Of a stretch of DNA of 64,000 bases, positions 41,312-48,370 are shown piece by piece (the first letter of the stretch is position 1; each line of letters opens with the position of its first letter). The stretch is from PALSA-505 sp036267135 (GTDB lineage Bacteria; Actinomycetota; Actinomycetes; Streptosporangiales; Streptosporangiaceae): positions 1 through 64,000 of the forward strand of contig DATAWQ010000063.1 in assembly GCA_036267135.1 (NCBI GenBank), read 5' to 3'. The position numbers and the translations under genes were made by a program. Below the pieces are notes generated by a model. That model was not told where the DNA came from. It did not search any database and saw only the letters and a program-made list of their open reading frames with translations.

Positions 41312-41412
41312 ATTTTGCTGGCGGCGAGTTAGCGTCCTGACCGGCCGGTTACGCCGAACCCGGCCGGCCGACAATGAACTACAAACGGAAGCGATCGACG
41401 GGGAAGGAGCGG

Positions 41413-42159
41413 ATGAGCGCGAACGAGGAGGCACCGGCCGGGCCGGTCCTGGTGATCAGCGCGCACGCGGGCGACTTCGTGTGGCGGGCGGCCGGGGCGA
41501 TGGCTCTGGCGTCCGCCCAGGGCGCGACGGTCACCGTGCTGTGCCTGAGCTACGGCGAGCGCGGCGAGTCCGCGAAGGCGTGGCGGGACGGCAGGCAACT
41601 GGAGGAGATCAAGGCCATCAGGCGCGAGGAGGCCAGCCGCGCGGCGGGCGTGCTCGGGGCCACCGTCGAGTTCCTCGACGCCGGCGACTACCCGCTGCGG
41701 GAGTCCCCCGAACTGGTCGACGAGATCGTGCGCTGGTACCGGCGGACCGAGCCCGCGGTGGTGCTGACCCATCCGCTGGCCGACCCCTACAACCCCGACC
41801 ACCCCACCGCCGCCCGGATGGCGCTGCAGGCGCGGGTGCTGGCCCAGGCGATCGGCTACGACGCGCCAGGCGAGCCGCTCGGCGCGCCGCCGGTGTTCCT
41901 GTTCGAGCCGCACCAGCCCGAGATGTGCGACTTCACGCCGCAGGTGCTGCTCGACATCACCGAGGTGTTCGCGGTGAAGCGGCGCGCCATGGAGTGCCTG
42001 GAGTCCCAGCCGCACATGTGGGACTACTACACCGACCTGGCCAAACGCCGGGGCACGCAACTGCGGCGCAACGCCGGGCCCAACCTCGGCCTAGCCTGCG
42101 ACACCATGGCCGAGGCCTACATGCGCGTGTACCCGCAGGTCACGGGGGCGCTGCGGTGA
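41413..42159 (+). CDS. PIG-L family protein, 4-oxalomesaconate hydratase-like (GalB)
   Basis: 248 aa. LVISAHAGDFVWRAAGAMAL replaces the AHPDD motif of typical PIG-L deacetylases and resembles the SAHSADFVWR start of GalB, which hydrates 4-oxalomesaconate in gallate/protocatechuate 4,5-cleavage. HPTAARMALQARVLA provides the second metal motif. The next gene encodes the aldolase that follows GalB in that pathway, which strongly supports the call. Ribosome site GGGAAGGAG before the ATG at 41413. Stop overlaps the next start (GTGA). Confidence 0.8.
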   Translation: MSANEEAPAGPVLVISAHAGDFVWRAAGAMALASAQGATVTVLCLSYGERGESAKAWRDGRQLEEIKAIRREEASRAAGVLGATVEFLDAGDYPLRESPELVDEIVRWYRRTEPAVVLTHPLADPYNPDHPTAARMALQARVLAQAIGYDAPGEPLGAPPVFLFEPHQPEMCDFTPQVLLDITEVFAVKRRAMECLESQPHMWDYYTDLAKRRGTQLRRNAGPNLGLACDTMAEAYMRVYPQVTGALR

Positions 42160-42857
42160 GGCCGGTGGTGGTCACCGGCTGCCCGCGGGCCGATCCAGGC
42201 GTGGTCGCCCAGCTCGCCGGGCTCGGCGTGGCCACCGTGCACGAGGCGACGGGCCGCACCGGCTACCTGGGCCCGGGGATCCGCCCGGTCCACCTGGGCG
42301 CGCGGATCGGCGGCACCGCGGTCACCGCGCTGTGCTGGCCCGGCGACAACCTCATGATCCACGCGGCGGTGGAGCAGTGCGGGCCGGGCGACATCCTGGT
42401 GGTGACCACCACCTCGCCGTCCACCGACGGCGCGTTCGGTGAGCTGCTCGCCACCGCGCTGCAGCACCGGGGCGTGCTCGGCCTGGTCACCACCGGCGGC
42501 GTGCGAGACGTGGCCGAACTGCACGCGATGAACTTCCCGGTGTTCTGCGGGGCGGTCTCGGCGCAGGGCACGGTCAAGGCCACGGCGGGCGCCGTCAACG
42601 TGCCCATCGCCATCAACGGCCAGCCGATCGCCCCCGGCGACGCGATTCTCGCCGACGACGACGGCGCGATGGTGGTGGCCAGGGCCGGCGTCGGCCAGGC
42701 GCTGGCGGCCGCCCGGGCCAGGGCGGAGAAGGAGAACGCCGCCCGCACCGCGTTCCGGCACGGCGAGCTCGGCCTGGACCGGTACGGCCTGCGGGCCGTG
42801 CTCGACCAGCTCGGCGTCGAGTACCTCGACCACCAGTCCTACCGGGACACGCGATGA
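42156..42857 (+). CDS. RraA-like 4-carboxy-4-hydroxy-2-oxoadipate aldolase (GalC/LigK type)
   Basis: 233 aa. VATVHEATGRTGYLGPGIRP, then GDNLMIHAAVEQCGPGDILV, and the substrate/metal motif GVLGLVTTGGVRDVAELHAM with the catalytic Arg-Asp. INGQPIAPGDAILADDDGAM is also typical. Class II aldolase splitting CHA to pyruvate and oxaloacetate (it may also decarboxylate oxaloacetate). GTG start in the stop of the galB-like gene. Its 3' end runs into a 17-bp tandem repeat. Confidence 0.87.
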   Translation: MRPVVVTGCPRADPGVVAQLAGLGVATVHEATGRTGYLGPGIRPVHLGARIGGTAVTALCWPGDNLMIHAAVEQCGPGDILVVTTTSPSTDGAFGELLATALQHRGVLGLVTTGGVRDVAELHAMNFPVFCGAVSAQGTVKATAGAVNVPIAINGQPIAPGDAILADDDGAMVVARAGVGQALAAARARAEKENAARTAFRHGELGLDRYGLRAVLDQLGVEYLDHQSYRDTR

Positions 42858-42897
42858 CACGGGACTCGCGATGACACGGGACTCGCGATGACACGGG
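42853..42897. repeat. 17-bp tandem array after the aldolase gene
   Basis: gatgacacgggactcgc occurs about 2.6 times, the first copy containing the aldolase stop codon. The array marks the point where the N-terminal part of the next gene (galD) is missing. Confidence 0.85.
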
Positions 42898-43275
42898 CCC
42901 GGGACGGGCGCCGCCCGGCGACCACGACGCCGACGTGGACTACCTGTTCCTGCAGTTCGGCGTCGAGCAGGCCACCGTCACCGACCAGCAGAACTGCGGC
43001 AACCTGCTGGCCGGGGTCGGCCCGTTCGCGGTCGAGCGCGGCCTGATCGAGGCGGGCGGCCAGACCACCACCACCACCCGCATCAGGATGCTGAACTCCG
43101 GCAGCGTGGTCACCGCGACGTTCGCCACCCCCGGCGGCGTGCTCGACTACGCCGGCGGCACCGCGATCGCGGGTGTCCCCGGCACCGCGGCCCCGATCAC
43201 GCTGTCCGCACCGCCCGCAAGCTCTTCGACGGCACCGCCTTCCCCGCCACCGCACCGGACCAGGAGGGGGCCTGA
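42898..43275 (+). pseudogene. Remnant of a PrpF/GalD-type 4-oxalomesaconate tautomerase gene
   Basis: One frame reads DYLFLQFGVEQATVTDQQNC, then GNLLAGVGPFAVERGLIEAG and GVPGTAAPITL, the middle of PrpF/GalD proteins. After about 43200 the C-terminal piece RTARKLFDGTAFPATAPDQE follows in another frame and ends at TGA 43273-43275. The N-terminus and about 150 internal residues are gone. With galB- and galC-like genes just upstream, this completes a former galB-galC-galD order. Confidence 0.75.
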
Positions 43276-43549
43276 TGGCCCTGCTGCACGAGATCGCGCA
43301 CCTCGGCCACGCCGAGCTGCTGACCCCGGAACCGGAAAAGAGCCTGTGGTTCTTCACCGAGGTGCTCGGCCTCACCGAGAACGGCCGCGGCGGCGACTCG
43401 GTCTACCTGCGCACCTGGGACGACTACGAGCACCACAGCCTGAAGCGACACCGGCATCGGCCCCACCTACCTGTTCCGCGACCCCGACGGCCTGGGATCT
43501 GGCGACCATCGGTTCGCTCCACACCCACGGCACCCCACCCGTCGCGTAG
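43275..43549 (+). pseudogene. Remnant of an extradiol dioxygenase / VOC gene
   Basis: ATG at 43275 overlaps the galD remnant stop. The first 57 residues are normal (EIAHLGHAELLTPEPEKSLW, FFTEVLGLTE, WDDYEHHSLK), with the metal His in AHLGH. Then an internal deletion joins, in another frame, GIGPTYLFRDPDG from near the C-terminus, and a last piece SLHTHGTPPVA ends at 43549. This looks like a catechol 2,3-dioxygenase-type ring-cleavage enzyme lost by deletion. Confidence 0.7.
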
Positions 43550-43566
43550 CCGGAAGGATCACCGCG

Positions 43567-44220
43567 ATGCCGGATGACTCCAGGTCCGCCGTCACCGAAG
43601 CGCTGCGCGCGGCCATCTTGAAGGGCGAGTACGCGCCCAAGCAGCGCCTGGTCGAGGTCGACCTGTGCGAGCGCTTCGGCACCTCCAGGTTCCTGCTCCG
43701 CTTGGCCTTGCAGGAACTGTCCGCCCAAGGCCTGGTCGAGTTCCAGCGCAACCGGGGCGCCCGGGTCCGCGACATCTCCATCGACGAGGCGGTCGAGATC
43801 ACCGAGGTGCGGATGCTGCTCGAAGGCCACCTGGCGGCCCGCGCCGCCGAACGCGTGACCACGTCCGACGCGGCCACGCTGCGCGGCATTATCACGGGCA
43901 TGCACGCCGCGGTGGACAAGTCCGAACTGCTGACCTACAGCGGCCTGAACGCGCAACTGCACGCCGCCGTCCGCGACATCGCCGCGCACGAGACCACCGC
44001 CCGCCTGCTCCGCCAGTTGCGCGACCAGACCGTGCGGCACCAGTTCTCGCTGTCGCTGGTGCCGGGCCGCCCGTCGGTGTCGCTCCCCCAGCACGAGGCG
44101 ATCGTCGCGGCCATCACCGCCCGCGACCCGGCCGCCTCCGAGCAGGCCATGCGCGACCACCTGCAGAGCGTCATCGACGCCTTCCGCGCCCTGTCCGACG
44201 TGGCCGTGCGCCGCTCATGA
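43567..44220 (+). CDS. GntR-family regulator (FCD domain)
   Basis: 217 aa. N-terminal HTH LKGEYAPKQRLVEVDLCERF, GTSRFLLRLALQELSAQGLV; FCD domain with ITEVRMLLEGHLAARAAE, the ligand/metal His near NAQLHAAVRDIA, and HEAIVAAI...MRDHLQSV. Ribosome site GGAAGGATC before the ATG at 43567. Located at the end of the galB-like gene set and probably its regulator via the palindrome at 41279. Confidence 0.9.
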   Translation: MPDDSRSAVTEALRAAILKGEYAPKQRLVEVDLCERFGTSRFLLRLALQELSAQGLVEFQRNRGARVRDISIDEAVEITEVRMLLEGHLAARAAERVTTSDAATLRGIITGMHAAVDKSELLTYSGLNAQLHAAVRDIAAHETTARLLRQLRDQTVRHQFSLSLVPGRPSVSLPQHEAIVAAITARDPAASEQAMRDHLQSVIDAFRALSDVAVRRS

Positions 44221-44330
44221 CCGCGACACTCACGGATAGCCCGGTCATCGCCGTGCTCGGCCTCGGCGAGGCGGGCTCGACGGCCGGCCGTTTCCTGGGT
44301 CGTCTTGTGGGTGGCCACCGTTCAGGCTGA
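44217..44330 (+). pseudogene. Truncated NAD(P)-binding dehydrogenase gene
   Basis: 37 codons starting in an ATGA overlap with the GntR gene: SPVIAVLGLGEAGSTAGRFL is the start of a 6-phosphogluconate/3-hydroxyisobutyrate dehydrogenase-like Rossmann domain. The frame then enters the palindromic repeat GGTGGCCACCGTTCAGG and stops. The remaining 250 or so residues are absent. The repeat therefore marks the cut point. Confidence 0.7.
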
Positions 44331-44363
44331 TGAGTCTTTTATTCCTAATGAACGGTGGCCACC
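44310..44363. repeat. Dispersed palindromic repeat, copy 4: complete 15-bp-stem hairpin
   Basis: GGTGGCCACCGTTCA at 44310-44324, a 24-base A/T-rich loop with TCTTTTATTCC, and TGAACGGTGGCCACC at 44349-44363, a perfect 15-bp inverted repeat. It lies between the truncated dehydrogenase (+) and the MMPL gene (-), 13 bases past the MMPL stop, and is the most complete copy. Likely a two-way transcription terminator in its current position. Confidence 0.85.
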
Positions 44364-44376
44364 GGACCGCCGTCGG

Positions 44377-46575
44377 CTACCGCCGCTGAGCGCGCACAGG
44401 CGGGCGGGGCATCGCGCGCGGCGGGGCGGTGTCGGGGACGTCGATCGCGACGTGCGGCAGCGCGCGGTCGAGCCAGCGGGGAAGCCACCAGTTGGCCCGC
44501 CCGCACAGGTGCATGAGCGACGGCACGAGGACGGTCCGCACGACGAAGGCGTCCACGAAGATCGCCGCGGCCAGGCCGACCCCGAACTGCCGGATGACGA
44601 TGTTGTCGACCAGCAGGAACGACACGAACACCAGGATCATGATGGTGGCCGCGGCGGTGATCACCCGGCCGGTCGCAGTCTGGCCGGTGGTGACCGCGTC
44701 CCGGTTGTCGCCGGTGCGGAGCCACTCCTCCCTGATCCGGCTGACCAGGAAGACCTCGTAGTCCATGGACAGCCCGAACAAGACCGAGAACATGATCACC
44801 GGCAGGAACACCTCGACCGGGGCGGTGCCGCCGAACCCGAAGACCGACGAGCCCCAGCCCCAGCCGAACACCGCGTTCATCACGCCGAGGGCGGCGCCGA
44901 CCGACAGCAGGTTCATCACCGAGGCCATCAGCGGGATGACCAGGCTCCGGAACACGAGCAGCAGCAGCAGGAAGGCCAGCACCACGACCACCGCCACGAA
45001 CTCGGGCAGCTTGCTGGCCAGGTTCTTGGAGAAGTCGACCTCGGTGGGGGTCACCCCTCCGATCAGGACGCGCAGACTGCTGCCCGTCTCGGCCCCCGGC
45101 ACCACCTGCGTGCGCAGGGTGTCCAGCAGCTTGGCGGTCTGGGTCGCCTGCGGGGCGGTGCTCGGGTAGACCACCGCGACCGCGGCGGAGCCGGACGGGC
45201 TCACCACCGGCGGCGTGACGGCCACCACCCCCGGCTGGTGGGAGGCGGCCTTGACGACCCGCGCGAAGGCGGCCTTGTCGGCCGATCCGTGCAGCGTTCC
45301 GACGAGCTCGAACGGCGCGTTGAACCCGGGGCCGAAACCCTTGGCCAGCAGGTCGTACGCCTGCCGGGAGGTGGAAGAGACCGGGTCGGTGCCGGCGTCG
45401 TCGAGGCCGAGCTTGAGGGTGAACACCGGGATGGCGATGATGACCATCACGAGCAGGCTGACCACGGCTCGCACTCCGGTGTGGCGCTCGATCGAGCGCG
45501 ACCACCGGTACCAGAAGCCGGACGTGACCGACTCGGCCTCCGGGCCGGACTTGCTGATCCGCCGGCGTTCCCTGCGGCTGAGCACCTTCGGGCCGATGAA
45601 GGCGAGCAGGGCCGGGAGCAGGGTGAGCGCGGCCAGCATGGTCAGCGCGACGGTGACCGCGGCCGCGACCGCCGCGCCGTCGAGGAACGACACCCCCAGC
45701 GCGAACTGGCCGAGCATCGCGATCACCACGGTGAGGCCGGCGAAGAACACCGCCCGCCCGGCGGTGTTGGCCGCGCTGGTCACGGAGTCCTCGATGCTGC
45801 GCCCGGCCCGCACGCCGGTGCGGTGGCGGGTGACGATGAACAGCGCGTAGTCGACGCCGACGCCGAGGCCGATCAGCACCCCGAGGATCGGCGCGAAGCT
45901 GACGATGGTCAGGACGTGGGTGAGCAGGCCGGTGACGCCGTAGCCGATGCCGATCGCGACCAGGGCGGTCACGATCGGGGTGACCGCGGCGAACATGGCG
46001 CCGAACGCCACGCCGAGCACGATCAGGGCGAGGAGGATGCCGATGATGGTGCTGTTGGAGGACTTCTGAGGCTGGGCGTTCTCGATCGCCTGGCCGGTGA
46101 GCTGGACATTCAGGCTGGAACTGCGGGCCGCCTGGGCGGTATGGATCACCCCGTTGACCGTGTCGGTCGAGAGGTCCTGGGCCTGGGCGTCGAAGTTGAC
46201 GGTGGCGAAGGCGATCTTCCCGTCCTTGCTGACCTGGCTGGCGCCGTGTGAGCTGTACGGGCTGATCACGCTCGCGACGTGCGGGAGCTTCGCCACCTTG
46301 GCGAGCATCGATTCGGCCGCCGAACGCACCGGAGCGGACGTGACCGAACCGCTCTTCGCCTGGAGCACGATCTGGTCGGAGTCACCCGACGCGGCCGGGA
46401 AGTCGTGCTGGAGGATGGACAGGGCCTGGGTCGACGGGCTGTTGGGCAGGCTGTACTTGGTGGCGTAGCTGATCCCGGCGGCCTTGCTCACGACGGTGAC
46501 CAGGACCAGCGCGAGGACCCAGCCGGCCAGGACGATCCAGCGGTGCCGGAAGCACCAACGGGCGAGGGAGGGCAT
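44377..46575 (-). CDS. MMPL-family RND transporter
   Basis: 732 aa inner-membrane exporter with about 12 membrane segments in two halves. After the first helix comes an external loop (about 35-170), then five helices including GVGVDYALFIVTRHRTGVRAG, an Arg-rich cytoplasmic stretch, a second external loop, and the mirrored FGLSMDYEVFLVSRIREEWL. Both halves carry the GxDY proton-relay motif. Actinobacterial members export lipids or hydrophobic drugs. Its TetR gene lies 13 bases upstream, so they form one operon. Confidence 0.93.
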   Translation of the reverse strand: MPSLARWCFRHRWIVLAGWVLALVLVTVVSKAAGISYATKYSLPNSPSTQALSILQHDFPAASGDSDQIVLQAKSGSVTSAPVRSAAESMLAKVAKLPHVASVISPYSSHGASQVSKDGKIAFATVNFDAQAQDLSTDTVNGVIHTAQAARSSSLNVQLTGQAIENAQPQKSSNSTIIGILLALIVLGVAFGAMFAAVTPIVTALVAIGIGYGVTGLLTHVLTIVSFAPILGVLIGLGVGVDYALFIVTRHRTGVRAGRSIEDSVTSAANTAGRAVFFAGLTVVIAMLGQFALGVSFLDGAAVAAAVTVALTMLAALTLLPALLAFIGPKVLSRRERRRISKSGPEAESVTSGFWYRWSRSIERHTGVRAVVSLLVMVIIAIPVFTLKLGLDDAGTDPVSSTSRQAYDLLAKGFGPGFNAPFELVGTLHGSADKAAFARVVKAASHQPGVVAVTPPVVSPSGSAAVAVVYPSTAPQATQTAKLLDTLRTQVVPGAETGSSLRVLIGGVTPTEVDFSKNLASKLPEFVAVVVVLAFLLLLLVFRSLVIPLMASVMNLLSVGAALGVMNAVFGWGWGSSVFGFGGTAPVEVFLPVIMFSVLFGLSMDYEVFLVSRIREEWLRTGDNRDAVTTGQTATGRVITAAATIMILVFVSFLLVDNIVIRQFGVGLAAAIFVDAFVVRTVLVPSLMHLCGRANWWLPRWLDRALPHVAIDVPDTAPPRAMPRPPVRAQRR

Positions 46576-46588
46576 GCGGGGGGTCCTT

Positions 46589-47428
46589 TCAGCTTCTGAA
46601 CACAGCTCGTGAAGGGTCAGTGGGTGCGGCGTGCCCGAGCGCGGCCTCGAGGTGCCGGGAGGCGGGTCCGGGCCCCGTCCCGGTCGTCATGGCGTCGGGC
46701 ACGAACGTCGACAGCAGCAGCTCACGCACCGATGAGCGGGCTCGATCGTCGTCGATCGCGGCGGTGCTGGGGTCGTCCTTGCGGTGCATGGCGAACCAGG
46801 CGACCGACTCCACAATGAAGTGGGCCGCCATCTCCGGATCGGGCAGCGGGCGCAGGACTCCCGTGGCGGCGCGACTGCTGAGGTAGGCGGCCAGCCGCTC
46901 GATCTGGGAGTTCTTGCTCTCGTTCACGAACATCTCGTTGAACTCGGGATAGTCGATGACCAGGCTGTTCATCAGCGAGAGCGCCAGCCGGGCGCGCTGG
47001 ATGAAGCTGTAAAACTCCTCGATGATGTCGCCGAACTCGGCGGCAGTGTCTTTAGCGGCAGTGTCTTTAGCAGCGGAGCCCTTAGCAGCGGAGTCCTCGT
47101 CCGGGCTTCGGGCCAGGGCGGCGCGGAACACCGGGAACGCCGCCTGGGCCTTGATCCAGTTCCGCAGCAAATCCAGGGTGTGGCCACGTGGCGGGGTGGG
47201 CAGTGGCACAGCGGTGGTCGGGTCGACCGTTTGGTCCATGGCGTAGCGGGCAGCCAGTTCGAGCAGAGCGTCCTTGCTCTCGACGTACCGGTACAGGAGG
47301 GCGTGATTGATCTCCAGCCGCGCTGCCACATCGGTCATCAGCGCCCTGCGGTAGCCCTTCTGGATGAACACCTCGCACGCTGCGTGCGCGATGTCCTCCA
47401 GCCGCCCCGGTGGGGTCTGCCTCGGCAT
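46589..47428 (-). CDS. TetR-family regulator of the MMPL exporter
   Basis: 279 aa. HTH: YRRALMTDVAARLEINHALL, YRYVESKDALLELAARYAM. The ligand domain is extended; between two helices it holds SAAKGSAAKDTAAKDTAAEF, coded by a 15-bp repeat. ATG at 47428. A perfect inverted repeat ten bases upstream is its probable operator, giving autoregulation of the tetR-MMPL operon. Confidence 0.9.
   Translation of the reverse strand: MPRQTPPGRLEDIAHAACEVFIQKGYRRALMTDVAARLEINHALLYRYVESKDALLELAARYAMDQTVDPTTAVPLPTPPRGHTLDLLRNWIKAQAAFPVFRAALARSPDEDSAAKGSAAKDTAAKDTAAEFGDIIEEFYSFIQRARLALSLMNSLVIDYPEFNEMFVNESKNSQIERLAAYLSSRAATGVLRPLPDPEMAAHFIVESVAWFAMHRKDDPSTAAIDDDRARSSVRELLLSTFVPDAMTTGTGPGPASRHLEAALGHAAPTDPSRAVFRS
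47040..47099. repeat. Four 15-bp units inside the tetR gene
   Basis: gcggcagtgtcttta twice, then gcagcggagccctta and gcagcggagtcctcg; in frame, encodes D/G-[ST]-AAK repeats. Confidence 0.85.
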
Positions 47429-47437
47429 GTCCTCACT

Positions 47438-47458
47438 GTAACTAACTCAGTTAGTTAC
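47438..47458. promoter_or_regulatory. Perfect palindromic TetR operator
   Basis: Arms GTAACTAACT and AGTTAGTTAC around a single central C: 21 bases with perfect symmetry, AT-rich in a GC-rich setting, ten bases before the tetR start codon. Typical size and place for a TetR-family operator. Confidence 0.8.
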
Positions 47459-47577
47459 GTCAAGCAGTTACGGCATGACCACTCAGTGTGGCACGTTTCG
47501 CCCAGCCAGCGCTGTCCGTGGCGCAGCCGTTCATTGTCTGGATACGTGACACTCGCGTGCCGTCGGCCACGAGCGGT

Positions 47578-48225
47578 TTACTTCCAGGCGAACACGGGTT
47601 GCTCGTAGTGCGAAACCCGGGTCGGCCGGGCGTGCAGGGCCACCTGGCAGAACTGGTAGACGATGGCCGCGGTCGGGGCGTTCAGCCACCGCCCGAGCAG
47701 AGGCAACTGCAAGACCGGCCGATCCGACTCCGGGATCGTCAGGAGCCTCGGTGGCACGTCCAGGTCGGCCAGCGGGATCAGGTGGATCTGCGCCACCTCT
47801 GAAGCGTTGCGGCGTAGCTGCCCCCGGTCTGGGCCGCCCCACACCACGACCGGCGTCATCACGTATCCCGACCTGGTCGCATAGTCATCCAGCGAACCCA
47901 GGACGTCGTGCGGCCCGGCCTCGAGCCCGGTTTCCTCGGCCAGTTCCCGGCGCGCGGCATCCTCCGTGCCCTCCCCGGGGTCGCGCCGTCCGCCCGGCAG
48001 AGCCCACTGGCCCGCGTGGCTGCGCAGGTTTGACGCCCTGAGGGTGAGCAGCAGGCACGGCACCTGCTCGTGCAGCACCACGCACAGCGCCACCGATGCG
48101 GCTTTGCGGCCCGCATCGCAGAGCCCTCTTCGGCGGAAGGCCGCGATATTGGCGGCCATCGCGGCCCGGTCCGCGGCCGGGGGCTTGCCGGCCGCGATCA
48201 CGTCGCGGTGCCACCACGAGAGCAT
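47578..48225 (-). CDS. Nudix hydrolase (CoA pyrophosphatase-like)
   Basis: 215 aa. Nudix box GGRRDPGEGTEDAARRELAE then ETGL matches GX5EX7REUXEEXGU with all catalytic Glu. LLTLRASNLRSHAGQWALPG before the box resembles the NudL/CoA-diphosphatase branch (LLTxRxxxLRxHxGQ). Hydrolyses CoA or related dinucleotides in the cytoplasm. ATG at 48225. Divergent from the NRPS-like gene, alone in its unit. The 149-bp gap on its 3' side holds only the TetR operator. Confidence 0.88.
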   Translation of the reverse strand: MLSWWHRDVIAAGKPPAADRAAMAANIAAFRRRGLCDAGRKAASVALCVVLHEQVPCLLLTLRASNLRSHAGQWALPGGRRDPGEGTEDAARRELAEETGLEAGPHDVLGSLDDYATRSGYVMTPVVVWGGPDRGQLRRNASEVAQIHLIPLADLDVPPRLLTIPESDRPVLQLPLLGRWLNAPTAAIVYQFCQVALHARPTRVSHYEQPVFAWK

Positions 48226-48370
48226 GGGACAACCCTAGGTGCCGGGGTGCGCGGCGGCGAGCAGGCGTTTCGGTCCGATCGCGATCGGCATCACCGGATG
48301 GGGTGGCCAAAAGGGCACTCCATCCGCGCGCTCCCCGGGTGGGCGTTCGAGGCCATCATGGGAAAGCGTG

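Noticed and set aside
42853..42897. Small repeated open frame MTRDSR
   Set aside because: Simply the 17-bp tandem repeat in frame; too short and no ribosome site of its own.
44310..44363. Insertion-sequence terminal inverted repeats
   Set aside because: The arms are 24 bases apart with no transposase; the structure is a hairpin, not a mobile element with cargo.
44305..46251. 648-codon + frame opposite the MMPL gene
   Set aside because: His/Arg/Asp-rich antisense shadow of membrane helices; no family.
48239..48370. 44-codon N-terminal extension of the A-PCP protein
   Set aside because: No ribosome site, no family similarity; GGAAAG precedes the ATG at 48371.
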